Shown: positions 1 to 7,992 of the stretch, one piece after another
Layout: each line of letters starts with the position of its first letter
Position numbering within the stretch: position 1 is the first letter of the stretch
Position numbers and translations under genes: made by a program
The notes under the pieces: model-generated
Database searches by the model: none
Told to the model about the DNA's origin: nothing
What the model saw: only the letters and a program-made list of their open reading frames with translations
Assembly (NCBI GenBank): GCA_030054025.1
Contig: JASGCQ010000012.1
Location: forward strand, 1-43,967
DNA from: Phycisphaerales bacterium
GTDB lineage: Bacteria; Bacteroidota; Bacteroidia; Chitinophagales; Chitinophagaceae
DNA: 43,967 bases
Direction of reading: 5' to 3'

Positions 1-54
1 GCCACCATTGGCGGTAATTTCTTTGTCGGTGAATTCTATTTTTAGGCCACTCAT
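1..54 (-). CDS. IS1380-family transposase, N-terminal 18 codons (cut by window edge)
   Basis: An ATG on the minus strand at 54-52 opens a frame that runs off the left edge. It encodes MSGLKIEFTDKEITANGG. The pattern K(I/V)EFTDK-x-(I/L)T-x-x-GG is how IS1380-family DDE transposases begin, so this is inferred to be the 5' end of such a gene, with the insertion sequence lying mostly outside the window. The identification rests on 18 residues and family memory. The neighbouring recombinase remnant agrees with a mobile-element region. Confidence 0.5.
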   Translation of the reverse strand, partial: MSGLKIEFTDKEITANGG

Positions 55-288
55 GAGGGAAATTTTTCTTACGGCTAATTTACAACTTTTTGGTTTATCA
101 GTATGCAATACAACAGAAAGATAATCAAGTACTTATAACCAGTAATTCCTAATGACCGTCATTGGGAGTTAAGGCTCTAATGAACTTTTTGGGTTAAACT
201 ACCTGCTAATTTTTGGATAAGCTGCCCCAAAACCTCCTTTTTTGAAGATTTTATTGTTGATTGTTTGTGAAAGACCCGCTTTGAGTAA
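55..288. other. Non-coding flank between transposase start and recombinase remnant
   Basis: No convincing gene is seen. If the IS1380 call is right, this stretch should include the element's upstream end. A short perfect palindrome, AATGACCGTCATT, lies at 151-163 and could be part of a terminal repeat, but the other end is outside the window, so the boundary cannot be fixed. Confidence 0.4.
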
Positions 289-600
289 CACCTCAATTTG
301 GTAGCTTTGGGAATCAGGAACAAGCTAGTAACTCAAACAGCAACTTTAGAGGAAAAGAAATCGAAAGCACAAACCTTAGTTGAGGATTATCAGAAATGTT
401 TGAACAAGGGAATACCTTTACTCAAAAATATTGGGAAAGCCTTTATAGAAGCGGATTACAATCAAAAGCAAAATTTAGCTAGCTCGATATTTAAAGAAAA
501 ACTGATTTTTGAAGAAAATAATTAACGAATCGTAGAGCCAAATCCAATCCTAACTCTGATAAACAAAACAGGCAAGGGCTTTTTAACAACAAGAATGGTC
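289..600 (+). pseudogene. C-terminal remnant of a large serine recombinase
   Basis: After an in-frame stop at 286-288 a frame runs to a stop at 523-525. It encodes about 78 residues that look like the tail of Bacteroidota site-specific serine recombinases: a Lys/Glu-rich helical stretch, then the motif SSIFKEKLIFEEN, which resembles the (G/S)SIFPEKLIF motif of that family. The same frame continues past the TAA with RIVEPNPILTLINKTGKGF, which again resembles the end of these recombinases, up to about 600. The catalytic resolvase domain and most of the recombinase domain are missing, there is no ATG, and at least one in-frame stop interrupts the frame. It is therefore a relic of an integrated element, placed next to a tRNA gene where integrations are common. 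Confidence 0.6.
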
Positions 601-624
601 TGAAAAATCCCGACCATTCTTGTT
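588..624. repeat. 13-bp perfect inverted repeat beyond the tRNA 3' end
   Basis: The arms AACAAGAATGGTC (588-600) and GACCATTCTTGTT (612-624) are exactly complementary with an 11-nt loop. It lies 3 bp past the mature 3' end of the minus-strand tRNA. No clear T-run follows on either strand, so it is not a textbook Rho-independent terminator. It may be a processing or termination stem for the tRNA, or the end of the decayed mobile element. Confidence 0.55.
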
Positions 625-627
625 GGG

Positions 628-700
<73 letters not shown>

Positions 701-1071
701 ATTTTGTGTTTTATTCTATTCAGAAATCTTTTCGAAAAACAGAACAGCAAACAATGTTAGCGTGCTAAAATCGTAAGCGATGCAAACATAAAATATAGCT
801 CGGTCTAAAACAAATTTATTCTCTTCAATTTTCTAAATTCAATTTTCTATCTCTTGCTGTGCCTTAATTTTTTGCAGGGTAAAAGGGCATTTTGTTTTTG
901 TTTTTTTGCAACTAATAGAGCTTCATTTTTTCGAAAAAAATCGAAATGTTGGTCTTTTTTTTTGTGCAGCGTGCGCCCAAATTGTTTCGAAACACAATAT
1001 AGAGTTGTTCACATCTTTTCAACATCGAAAAAAAAATTGCTACAATAATTTTTTTGCCGAATAATTATCTT
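701..1071. other. Gene-poor AT-rich stretch with a 12-bp palindrome
   Basis: No supported coding region. The DNA is rich in T runs and TTCGAAA words. A perfect 12-bp palindrome, TGTTTCGAAACA, lies at 983-994 inside a longer imperfect dyad (ATTGTTTCGAAACACAAT), a shape typical of a dimeric regulator site. No regulator or target gene can be assigned. Confidence 0.35.
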
Positions 1072-1153
1072 TAATATTGTGCAAGGATTGAACTTACTAA
1101 CCCATCCTTATATAAAAAGCCCGAAAGTCCACAACGCTCTTCGGGCTTTTTTT
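1072..1153 (+). ncRNA. Possible small RNA with two hairpins and its own terminator
   Basis: This stretch holds a small stem (AAGGAT 1083-1088 with ATCCTT 1104-1109). It is followed by a strong stem AAAAAGCCCGAA (1114-1125) / TTCGGGCTTTTT (1140-1151) with a T-run, which is a Rho-independent terminator for plus-strand transcription. No plus-strand gene precedes it; the nearest plus-strand frame is the recombinase relic that ends near 600. A weak -7-like element, TAATATTG, sits at 1072-1079, with TTTG at 1053-1056. A short RNA starting near 1085 is the simplest reading. A leader attenuator for rluE, which starts only 49 bp after the terminator, is the alternative. Confidence 0.4.
1114..1153 (+). 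terminator. Rho-independent terminator
   Basis: A 12-bp stem (AAAAAGCCCGAA / TTCGGGCTTTTT) with a 14-nt loop and a run of seven T residues at 1147-1153. It is immediately upstream of rluE and therefore ends an upstream transcript or attenuates this one. Confidence 0.75.
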
Positions 1154-1201
1154 ATTGCTGAAAATACTGCCAATAAAGGGTTTTAGCCACTGCTGTTATT
1201 T

Positions 1202-1786
1202 ATGTTTAGCTACTTTTTATTTTACAAACCATTTCAAGTGTTATCTCAATTTTCTCCTGAAGGAGGTAAAAAAACTTTGGCAAACTATTTTAAAAATATT
1301 GCGAAAGACATTTATCCTGTCGGAAGATTGGATTATGACAGTGAAGGATTATTGTTGTTGACCAATGATAAGAAATTATCGCAACGACTTCTTTCACCTC
1401 AAAACAAACACCCAAGAACTTATTATGTACAAGTCGAAGGAAGCGCAAATAAAACAACCATTAAAAAGTTGGAAATAGGAGTTGAAATTAATGTAGATGG
1501 AAAATTATATCAAACACTTCTCGCGCAAGCTCACCTTTTAAATGAAGTGCCCAATCTCCCGGATAGAAATCCTCCAATTCGATTCCGAAAAAATATTCCG
1601 ACTACCTGGATATCGCTCACATTGATAGAAGGAAAAAATAGGCAAGTTAGAAAGATGACTGCCGCAATCGGCTTCCCAACATTACGTTTGGTAAGATTTA
1701 AAATCGGAAGTATCACAGCCGAAAATATGCTTTCTGGCGACTATATAGAGATTTCTCAAAACGAAATCGCTCAATTGTTCAGCTAA
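1202..1786 (+). CDS. rluE: 23S rRNA pseudouridine synthase, RluE/RsuA family
   Basis: This 194-residue enzyme isomerises uridine to pseudouridine in large-subunit rRNA (U2457 in E. coli for RluE). The catalytic Asp lies in GRLDYDSEGLLLLTND (about residues 41-56). Other family landmarks are YYVQVEG, the loop NPPIRFRKNIPTTW that is characteristic of RluE rather than RsuA or RluB, and the C-terminal EGKNRQVRKMTAAIGFPTLRL. The ATG at 1202 was chosen because the peptide that follows, FYKPFQVLSQF, matches the conserved N-terminal strand LYKPYGVLSQF. There is no S4 domain, as usual for RluE. The gene stands alone between a terminator and the adk promoter. Confidence 0.9.
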   Translation: MFSYFLFYKPFQVLSQFSPEGGKKTLANYFKNIAKDIYPVGRLDYDSEGLLLLTNDKKLSQRLLSPQNKHPRTYYVQVEGSANKTTIKKLEIGVEINVDGKLYQTLLAQAHLLNEVPNLPDRNPPIRFRKNIPTTWISLTLIEGKNRQVRKMTAAIGFPTLRLVRFKIGSITAENMLSGDYIEISQNEIAQLFS

Positions 1787-1902
1787 AGAAATAGGTAGTC
1801 TTATTAGTCCTGAATACTCTAAAATGAATATTGAGAATGCGGCAATTCCGTTAATCTTAGTGTTTTGGTATAAAAAAAATCCTTTATTGCAGTTGGGATG
1901 CT

Positions 1903-1910
1903 TATTTTTG
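1903..1910 (+). promoter_or_regulatory. Bacteroidota -7 promoter element before adk
   Basis: TATTTTTG is an exact match to the TAnnTTTG -7 consensus and lies 26 bp before the adk ATG. The -33 partner is weak (TTTA near 1883-1886). It would drive adk-obgE. Confidence 0.45.
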
Positions 1911-1936
1911 CACCCAATACTTTTTTAAGCTAGTCT

Positions 1937-2518
1937 ATGTTTAATTTGATACTTTTTGGACCTCCCGGTAGTGGGAAAGGAACCCAGTCCGCAAACCTTT
2001 TGAATAAATACAAACTCCAACATATTTCAACCGGCGATTTATTGCGCGATGAAGTAACCCGTATGACACCCCTCGGATCGGAAGCCAAAAAATTTATGGA
2101 TCAAGGGATGTTAGTGCCAGATGAAGTCGTTATTGGTATGATTAGTTCTAAAATAGACGAAACAGAAAATGCCAGAGGTTTTATTTTTGATGGTTTCCCT
2201 CGTACTAAGCAACAAGCCATAGCTTTAGACAATCTGCTTGACTTTAAAAACACCCCAATCAATTTGGTATTGGCTCTTGAGGTTCCGGATGAAGAGTTGA
2301 CCAAAAGAATTTTGAATCGTGCGCTGACCTCGGGTAGGGTAGATGATACCGAAGAAGTGATTAAAAAGAGGGTAGAAGAGTATCGTGCAAAAACCGAAAT
2401 CGTAGCGTCGCATTACGAGGATATGGATAAAGTAGAACGCATCAATGGAGAGGGTACAGTCGAAGAAATATTTGCACTGCTCTGTTCCGAAATAGATAAA
2501 GTCATCTTGCCAGAATAA
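1937..2518 (+). CDS. adk: Adenylate kinase
   Basis: This 193-residue cytosolic enzyme interconverts ATP + AMP and 2 ADP. The P-loop is GPPGSGKGTQ (about residues 8-17). The AMP-binding motifs are STGDLLRDEV (about 31-40) and FDGFPRTKQQA, and the Arg residues in NRALTSGRVDD and KKRVEEYRAKT belong to the catalytic core. The LID segment is short and lacks the four-Cys zinc site, as is usual for Bacteroidota Adk. The length is normal and the ATG follows a good -7 element. obgE begins 6 bp after its stop, so the two are almost certainly co-transcribed. Confidence 0.96.
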   Translation: MFNLILFGPPGSGKGTQSANLLNKYKLQHISTGDLLRDEVTRMTPLGSEAKKFMDQGMLVPDEVVIGMISSKIDETENARGFIFDGFPRTKQQAIALDNLLDFKNTPINLVLALEVPDEELTKRILNRALTSGRVDDTEEVIKKRVEEYRAKTEIVASHYEDMDKVERINGEGTVEEIFALLCSEIDKVILPE

Positions 2519-2524
2519 TTATTA

Positions 2525-3520
2525 GTGGAAAAAGCAAATTTTGTTGATTATATCCGTGTCTATTGTAAATCGGGCAAGGGCGGTGCAGGCTGCTCGCATT
2601 TTGCGCGTACCAAATACAATGCACAGGCAGGTGTAGATGGTGGCGATGGTGGTCGTGGTGCGCATGTGATACTAAGAGGGAGTTCGCAGTTATGGACTTT
2701 ATTACATCTTCGATATCATAAAAATGTATTGGCAGAAGATGGGGAAAAAGGTGGCAAAAACAATATAACGGGTAGAGACGGTAAGGATATCTATATAGAT
2801 GTGCCACTAGGTACTATTGTCTATGATGAAGAAACTGGTGAAGTAGAAGCAGAGGTTTTAGAAGATGGTCAAGAAATTGTTTGGCTCAAAGGGGGCAGGG
2901 GTGGTTTGGGGAATGCAAATTTTGCAACACCGACCAATCAAGCTCCAGACTATGCCCAGCCTGGAGAACCTGGTATAGAAGGTTGGAAATATCTTGAACT
3001 TAAGGTATTGGCAGATGTGGGACTTGTTGGTTTTCCTAATGCTGGTAAAAGTACACTTCTGTCTACTATTAGTGCAGCAAAACCTAAAATTGCGGATTAT
3101 GCATTTACTACCCTCACACCTCAGTTAGGCATTGTTCCTTATCGCGATGATAAATCTTTTTGTATGGCCGATTTGCCCGGTATTATTGAAGGAGCAGCAG
3201 AGGGCAAGGGGCTTGGGCATAGATTTTTACGACACATAGAACGTAACTCTGTATTGCTCTTTATGATTCCTGCAGATTGTGCAGACCATAGTGAACAATT
3301 TGATATTCTTATGAATGAGCTAGAGGAGTTTAATCCCGAATTGCTTCACAAAACCATTATCTTGGCTATCAGCAAAAGCGATATGCTCGACGACGAACTA
3401 CAAACCGAAATTGCTAAAACATTACCCGAAGGTATTACTCATTATTTTATATCCTCGGCTAGCGGTAAAGGCATAGTAGCCCTCAAAGATGCACTCTGGG
3501 CTGCTTTGAACGAAGGATAG
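2525..3520 (+). CDS. obgE: Obg-family GTPase (ribosome assembly)
   Basis: This 331-residue GTPase takes part in late 50S assembly and growth control. The N-terminal Obg fold is Gly-rich ([39 protein letters not shown], about residues 17-145). The G domain follows: G1 [10 protein letters not shown]2 region [13 protein letters not shown]3 [10 protein letters not shown]4 SKSD and G5 SSASGKG. The start is GTG at 2525, since no ATG fits the conserved N-terminus ([17 protein letters not shown]). No extra C-terminal OCT domain is present. The 6-bp spacing from adk implies an operon. Confidence 0.95.
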   Translation: MEKANFVDYIRVYCKSGKGGAGCSHFARTKYNAQAGVDGGDGGRGAHVILRGSSQLWTLLHLRYHKNVLAEDGEKGGKNNITGRDGKDIYIDVPLGTIVYDEETGEVEAEVLEDGQEIVWLKGGRGGLGNANFATPTNQAPDYAQPGEPGIEGWKYLELKVLADVGLVGFPNAGKSTLLSTISAAKPKIADYAFTTLTPQLGIVPYRDDKSFCMADLPGIIEGAAEGKGLGHRFLRHIERNSVLLFMIPADCADHSEQFDILMNELEEFNPELLHKTIILAISKSDMLDDELQTEIAKTLPEGITHYFISSASGKGIVALKDALWAALNEG

Positions 3521-3569
3521 GCTATGTTTGACAAAAAGTTGTTAGTCATTACATTGCTAAGGTTTAAAG

Positions 3570-3806
3570 TTGGACAAGTACTTAATTAGTCGCAACTACC
3601 TCAACGGTTTTGGATTATTTATGATGCCATTTATTGGGCTCGGTCTTGTAGTAGTTCTTGTGAGTACAATTTCAGCGATATTAAATGAAACTACTCAACC
3701 CAATAATTACCCAACAAAAGAAAAAGTATTTCCAAATTTGTTATTAATTTCATCAATGCAATATTCCCTCACTGCGCTTGATGATAGAGAGAATACAAAA
3801 CTCTAA
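3570..3806 (+). CDS. Doubtful small membrane protein
   Basis: An open frame of 78 codons starting at TTG, with one clear hydrophobic helix (about residues 14-38, FGLFMMPFIGLGLVVVLVST) and a polar C-terminus. I do not recognise it. There is no ATG, no visible promoter and no operon context; it lies 49 bp after obgE. It may be chance, a decayed gene or a real small membrane protein. The rest of 3521-3888 shows nothing else. Confidence 0.2.
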   Translation: MDKYLISRNYLNGFGLFMMPFIGLGLVVVLVSTISAILNETTQPNNYPTKEKVFPNLLLISSMQYSLTALDDRENTKL

Positions 3807-3888
3807 TACCCCTTTCCGCATTTGGCTTTGAGTGTTGTCTATATGCTCGTTTCTTGATTATAACGACACAAAGTCATTAAATATTTTT

Positions 3889-3928
3889 AAAAAAGAAGCA
3901 AAAAAGAGCTACAACTCGAAGTTGTAGC
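3889..3928 (-). terminator. Rho-independent terminator of the acyl-CoA dehydrogenase gene
   Basis: The stem is GCTACAACT (3908-3916) / AGTTGTAGC (3920-3928) with a 3-nt loop. On the minus strand it is followed by a long T-rich tract (3906 down to 3889). It lies 17 bp past the stop codon. Confidence 0.85.
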
Positions 3929-3944
3929 ATTTAGAGGGTTGTAA

Positions 3945-5087
3945 TTAGGCTTTCAATACATTGCGGCTAATGACAATTTTCTGAACTTCTGATGTTCCTT
4001 CATAAATCTGTGTGATTTTGGCATCGCGCATCAATCGTTCTACATGGAATTCTTTCACATAGCCATATCCACCGTGGATTTGAACTGCTTCATTGGTTAC
4101 CCATTGTGCTATTTCAGAGGCATACAATTTAGCCATAGCCGCAGCTTGTTCATAATCTTGATGAGCATCTTTTAGCCAAGCAGCCTTGAGGCACAATAAA
4201 CGTGCGCCTTCAATAGCTGTAGCCATATCTGCCAATTTAAAAGCAATAGCTTGATGGTTCATGATTTCTTTGCCAAAAGCTTTGCGCTCTTTTGAATATT
4301 TAAGTGCCAATTCGTAAGCACCACTAGCAATCCCCAATGCTTGAGAAGCAATGCCAATACGCCCTCCGGCTAATGTTTTCATCGCAAATTTGAAACCAAA
4401 ACCATCTTCGCCAATACGGTCGGCTTTGGGTACTTTCACATCTTGAAACATAATGCTGTGCGTATCACTACCACGGATACCCATTTTATTTTCTTTGGCG
4501 CCCACTACTACACCTGGTGTGTTTTTAGGGATAATCAATGCATTGATACCACGGTGCCCTTTGTCAATATCTGTCTGAGCAATGACTAAATAATAGGTGG
4601 CAGAATTACCATTGGTAATCCAGTTCTTGATACCATTAACCAAGTAATGGTCGCCCATGTCAATGGCGGTTGTACGCTGAGAGGTAGCGTCAGAACCCGC
4701 TTCAGGCTCACTTAATAAAAAAGCACCAATCGCCTTTCCCGAAGCAATTTCGGTAAGGTATTTTTGTTTTTGTTCCTCGTTACCATAAGTTTCGAGTCCC
4801 CAACATACCAATGAATTATTTACACTCATGCATACTGAGGCAGAAGCATCTACTTTAGAGATTTCTTCCATAGCCAATACATAGGAAACGGCATCCATAC
4901 CCGAACCACCGTATTTTGAATCAACCATCATACCCATAAAACCCAATTCGCCTAATTTGGCAATTTGTTCGGCAGGAAATTTTTGATGCTCGTCGCGCTC
5001 AATTACGCCAGGTAACAATTCTGTTTTTGCAAATTCGCGTGCGGCTGATTGTACGGCCAATTGCTCTTCGGAAAGTTCAAAATTCAT
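3945..5087 (-). CDS. Acyl-CoA dehydrogenase (short/medium-chain type)
   Basis: This 380-residue FAD flavoenzyme oxidises acyl-CoA to trans-2-enoyl-CoA in beta-oxidation or branched-chain amino-acid breakdown, passing electrons to electron-transfer flavoprotein. The N-terminal helical domain starts MNFELSEEQLAVQSAAREFA. The FAD/substrate middle domain contains LSEPEAGSDA and KNWITNG. The C-terminal domain contains RIGIASQALGIA and the catalytic Glu in QIYEGTSEVQKIVISR. Length and motifs are complete. The closest functional class is probably butyryl-CoA dehydrogenase, but chain length cannot be read from sequence alone. It lies 76 bp after truB on the same strand and ends in a good terminator. 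Confidence 0.92.
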   Translation of the reverse strand: MNFELSEEQLAVQSAAREFAKTELLPGVIERDEHQKFPAEQIAKLGELGFMGMMVDSKYGGSGMDAVSYVLAMEEISKVDASASVCMSVNNSLVCWGLETYGNEEQKQKYLTEIASGKAIGAFLLSEPEAGSDATSQRTTAIDMGDHYLVNGIKNWITNGNSATYYLVIAQTDIDKGHRGINALIIPKNTPGVVVGAKENKMGIRGSDTHSIMFQDVKVPKADRIGEDGFGFKFAMKTLAGGRIGIASQALGIASGAYELALKYSKERKAFGKEIMNHQAIAFKLADMATAIEGARLLCLKAAWLKDAHQDYEQAAAMAKLYASEIAQWVTNEAVQIHGGYGYVKEFHVERLMRDAKITQIYEGTSEVQKIVISRNVLKA

Positions 5088-5163
5088 AAGGAAAGAAAAA
5101 TTTATTTGTGAGTGCGAAATTACAGCTTAAAAGTAGAAATTGAAATAGTTTTTGATAATCCCT

Positions 5164-5862
5164 TTATTTTAGTATCTGAAGGCTTTGCTCCTTTAAGTAT
5201 GCTATCCATGCTTCTGGGCTATGGGCATTTTCTACCTTATAATTGCCAATTTTGGTTCTGCGCAATTCTTGTAAGTAGCCACCGCAACCTAATGCTTGTC
5301 CGTAATCCTGCACTAAAGAGCGAATATAAGTACCAGTGCTGCATGTTACTCGAAAATGCACTTCGGGTAGCGCAATCTTGGTCAATTCAAATTCACCAAT
5401 AGTGATAGGACGTGCTGAAAGGTTGACTTCCTTGCCTGCCCTTGCCAATTCATAGGCGCGTTTTCCATCTTTTTTTATCGCAGAATGTGCAGGAGGCATT
5501 TGTAAAATATCGCCAATAAAGGCTTGGGTAGCTTCTGTCAATTGAGCTTCTGTCAAATGCTCAAAGGGTTTAAAATCTTTAGGGTCGCTTTCTAAATCAT
5601 AGGTTGGTGTTGTAGCCCCCAAATGAATAATACCTGTATATTCTTTGGGTAGCATTTGATAGGTGCTTATTTTTTTGGTAAAAGCACCCGTACAGCAAAT
5701 CAGCAATCCTGTAGCCAAAGGGTCGAGTGTGCCGGCATGACCGATTTTTGCCTGAATGGGCTTGCGCAACTTGTGTACGACATCGAAAGAAGTCCAACGG
5801 TAAGGTTTGTCCACCAAAATCACCGTTCCTTCTTGTAATTGTTTTAGCGTAGGTTTTTTCAT
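5164..5862 (-). CDS. truB: tRNA pseudouridine(55) synthase
   Basis: This 232-residue enzyme makes the universal pseudouridine-55 in the T-loop of tRNAs. Motif I with its flanking Lys is GTVILVDKPYRWTSFDVV. The catalytic Asp is in GHAGTLDPLATGLLI (about residues 42-56). Later motifs are KEYTGIIHLG and RVTCSTGTYIRSLVQDYG. The protein ends soon after the catalytic domain with no PUA domain, which is the usual compact form in Bacteroidota. The ATG at 5862 places the conserved start correctly. The acyl-CoA dehydrogenase gene follows on the same strand. Confidence 0.95.
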   Translation of the reverse strand: MKKPTLKQLQEGTVILVDKPYRWTSFDVVHKLRKPIQAKIGHAGTLDPLATGLLICCTGAFTKKISTYQMLPKEYTGIIHLGATTPTYDLESDPKDFKPFEHLTEAQLTEATQAFIGDILQMPPAHSAIKKDGKRAYELARAGKEVNLSARPITIGEFELTKIALPEVHFRVTCSTGTYIRSLVQDYGQALGCGGYLQELRRTKIGNYKVENAHSPEAWIAYLKEQSLQILK

Positions 5863-5963
5863 TTACTGTTTTTTGAAAATAATGCTGCAAGTATTTGATT
5901 AGGTATTACCATAATCGTTTTGGAGCTGCAAAGTTGCGATTATTATGAGTGAAATTCTGAAAA

Positions 5964-5994
5964 TTGTTGCGTAACCCTACAATTGTTACCTTTG
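5964..5994 (+). promoter_or_regulatory. Bacteroidota-type promoter for the DUF3822-rsmD-coaD operon
   Basis: A -33-like TTG (5964-5966) and an exact -7 element TACCTTTG (5987-5994) are separated by 20 nt, the spacing expected for the primary sigma factor of Bacteroidota. Transcription would start near 6001, leaving a leader of about 75 nt before the ATG at 6077. Confidence 0.6.
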
Positions 5995-6076
5995 CAAGGA
6001 TTAATAGTATCAGTGATTAGACCACATTATCTTTTTAGATTAATACTAAAGCAAATTTATTTTATTATTCCTAAGT

Positions 6077-6916
6077 ATGTCATCAGATATTATTAACAAT
6101 ATACTACGCCGTCAATATACAGCACACAAAGGATATGATTTACTGAGCCAAGTACATCGTGTAATTTGTATCGTTACTCCTGATGGCTTTGTATCAGCCG
6201 GTTTTCATCCGTCTGGCGAGATATTGATTGTTAATAGTAGCCAACTACAGGCAGCTCATTGGAGTCCTTCCTTTATTGAGTACGAAGTATTAAATGACAA
6301 TTTGCTTGCTGCTCCCGAAATGATAAAAAGTATCTTCGTTGCAGCAGTGAAAAATGTTATTATACCCGAAGCTCTATATACAGACGAAGCCACTGCATTT
6401 CAATGGCTACAATCTATTTTTCATTGCGAAAAAGATGAGCAATACAGCGTTTGTGCTTTAGGCAAGAGTAAGGTCTATAATTGTTACTCTTATCCCCAAA
6501 GTATTCAGGACATTTTTGCCAAATACACAGCAGATGTCGTTATTCGTCCTCTAAATTTTATTCATTTTAAAAATAGCAATGATGTAGAAAATTTGTTGCA
6601 ATGCACCATTACAGATGGTTATGTATTGGCAACATTGCATTACCAAAAGAAATTGCATTGGCACCAAACCTTCGAATTTCACAATACCGAAGATATCCTC
6701 TATAAGCTTACTGCGGCCTGTCAGTACTATGGTATTGATGTACACGATTTCGAATTGAGCTGTACAACAACTAGTATTGATCAATATACTCTGCTAAAAA
6801 AACTGCAGCATTTTATTCCTGCACTACAAAACAAAAAGACAGGCATTTCGGACATCATCTCGCCAGAATGGTCGCCATCAATTCATTTATTTCAACAGCT
6901 TTATTTATGCGAATAA
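6077..6916 (+). CDS. DUF3822 family protein
   Basis: This 279-residue soluble protein of unknown function, with no signal peptide or membrane segment, matches the Bacteroidota-restricted DUF3822 family. In other Bacteroidota these genes commonly sit directly before an RsmD-type methyltransferase gene, as here. The two halves look internally similar in layout (short strands, then a mixed segment). An actin-like or ATPase-like fold has been suspected for the family, but I see no catalytic motif. Its last 10 bp overlap rsmD, so the two are probably translationally coupled. A well-formed promoter precedes it. Confidence 0.75.
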   Translation: MSSDIINNILRRQYTAHKGYDLLSQVHRVICIVTPDGFVSAGFHPSGEILIVNSSQLQAAHWSPSFIEYEVLNDNLLAAPEMIKSIFVAAVKNVIIPEALYTDEATAFQWLQSIFHCEKDEQYSVCALGKSKVYNCYSYPQSIQDIFAKYTADVVIRPLNFIHFKNSNDVENLLQCTITDGYVLATLHYQKKLHWHQTFEFHNTEDILYKLTAACQYYGIDVHDFELSCTTTSIDQYTLLKKLQHFIPALQNKKTGISDIISPEWSPSIHLFQQLYLCE

Positions 6917-7452
6917 TTGGAGGTGAACATGGTGGGCGCAGAATCAATCCGCCCAGCAAAATGCCTTATACGCGTCCTACCACAGACATTGCTAAAGAAG
7001 GCTTATTCAACATGTTGCAAAACATGCTCGATTTCGAATCGCTGAAAACGCTTGATTTGTTTGGCGGAACGGGTGCCATTAGTTACGAATTGGCTTCGCG
7101 GGGAGTCCAAGAGTTGACGATTGTAGAAAAAAATGAACAAATGTGTTCCTTCATTAAAAAAAATATTGACGCACTTCGTATTGCGAATCTCAAGGCGGTG
7201 AAGATGGATGTGTTTAAGTATATGTTGATATGTAAGGAACAGCACGATTTTATATTTGCCGGACCGCCTTATGCCCTAACGGCAATTGATGATTTACCTA
7301 AATTTGTGTTTGAAAAAAACTTATTGAAACCCGAAGGGATTTTCGTTTTGGAGCATACCCCTCGCAATGATTATCAAGCACATCCCAATTTTTATCGAAT
7401 TAAAAATTACGGCACCACCGTATTTACATTCTTTCTTCAACCAGCAAAATGA
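6907..7452 (+). CDS. rsmD: RsmD-family rRNA methyltransferase, with altered DPPY motif
   Basis: This 181-residue SAM-dependent methyltransferase of the family that makes m2G966 in 16S rRNA starts MRIIGGEHGGRRI. The ATG at 6907 was preferred over an upstream one because family members begin with this motif. The SAM-binding loop is LDLFGGTGAISYELASRG (about residues 49-66) and the next strand is LTIVEKNEQ. The catalytic motif IV should read (D/N)PP(Y/F), but here it is FAGPPY (codons GCC GGA CCG CCT TAT), so the acidic residue is Gly. That may reduce or abolish activity or be a sequencing error. It overlaps DUF3822 by 10 bp and coaD starts 7 bp after its stop. Confidence 0.88.
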   Translation: MRIIGGEHGGRRINPPSKMPYTRPTTDIAKEGLFNMLQNMLDFESLKTLDLFGGTGAISYELASRGVQELTIVEKNEQMCSFIKKNIDALRIANLKAVKMDVFKYMLICKEQHDFIFAGPPYALTAIDDLPKFVFEKNLLKPEGIFVLEHTPRNDYQAHPNFYRIKNYGTTVFTFFLQPAK

Positions 7453-7459
7453 ATTGCTT

Positions 7460-7921
7460 ATGTCTGCACGTATTTGTTTGTTTCCAGGTTCCTTCGATCC
7501 CATTACTTTAGGGCATGTCAATATCATTCAGCGTGCGCTGGGTCTGTTCGATAAATTGGTAATAGGCATTGGAACAAATGCTTCTAAGCAAGCCATGTTT
7601 AGTATAGAGCAAAGAAAACAATGGATTCAAGCGATATTTATAAATGAACCAAAAATTGAAGTACAACCTTATGAAGGCTTGACGATTGAATTTTGCAAAA
7701 AAATAAATGCTCAATATATTTTGAGAGGTATCAGATTTGTCAGCGATTTTGAATATGAGCGTGCGATAGCCGATATGAATCATAGCCTTGCTCCTGGCAT
7801 AGAATCCATTTTCCTTACTTCTGCTGCCGAACACTCTTCTATTTCATCTACATTGGTTCGGGATGTGATACGCCATGGTGGCACTGCTCGGCAATTTTTG
7901 CCAGAAGAAGTTCGATACTAA
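7460..7921 (+). CDS. coaD: Pantetheine-phosphate adenylyltransferase
   Basis: This 153-residue cytosolic enzyme converts 4'-phosphopantetheine and ATP to dephospho-CoA, the penultimate step of CoA synthesis. The ATG at 7460 gives the family start MSARICLFPGSFDPITLGH, which includes the nucleotidyltransferase TxGH motif (TLGH). RGIRFVSDFEYE and the C-terminal HSSISSTLVRDV (ISST motif) are present. The length is typical. It is the last gene of the DUF3822-rsmD-coaD operon, 7 bp after rsmD. Confidence 0.96.
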   Translation: MSARICLFPGSFDPITLGHVNIIQRALGLFDKLVIGIGTNASKQAMFSIEQRKQWIQAIFINEPKIEVQPYEGLTIEFCKKINAQYILRGIRFVSDFEYERAIADMNHSLAPGIESIFLTSAAEHSSISSTLVRDVIRHGGTARQFLPEEVRY

Positions 7922-7946
7922 AACAGGAAAGTATCTTATCAACTTT

Positions 7947-7981
7947 CTCCCCCATTTAGGGGAAGTGCCCGAATGGGGGAG
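7947..7981. repeat. GC-rich hairpin between convergent genes
   Basis: CTCCCCCATT (7947-7956) pairs exactly with AATGGGGGAG (7972-7981), with an inner GGGG/CCC pairing in the loop. It sits between coaD (plus) and the ACMSD gene (minus). Such C/G-block hairpins recur between genes in Bacteroidota genomes. There is no T-run, so it is either a weak bidirectional terminator or a dispersed intergenic palindrome. Confidence 0.5.
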
Positions 7982-7992
7982 GGGTCAATCAA

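Noticed and set aside
854-1048. 64-codon plus-strand frame rich in Phe/Cys
   Set aside because: It is produced by T-rich non-coding DNA, with no family signature or plausible context.
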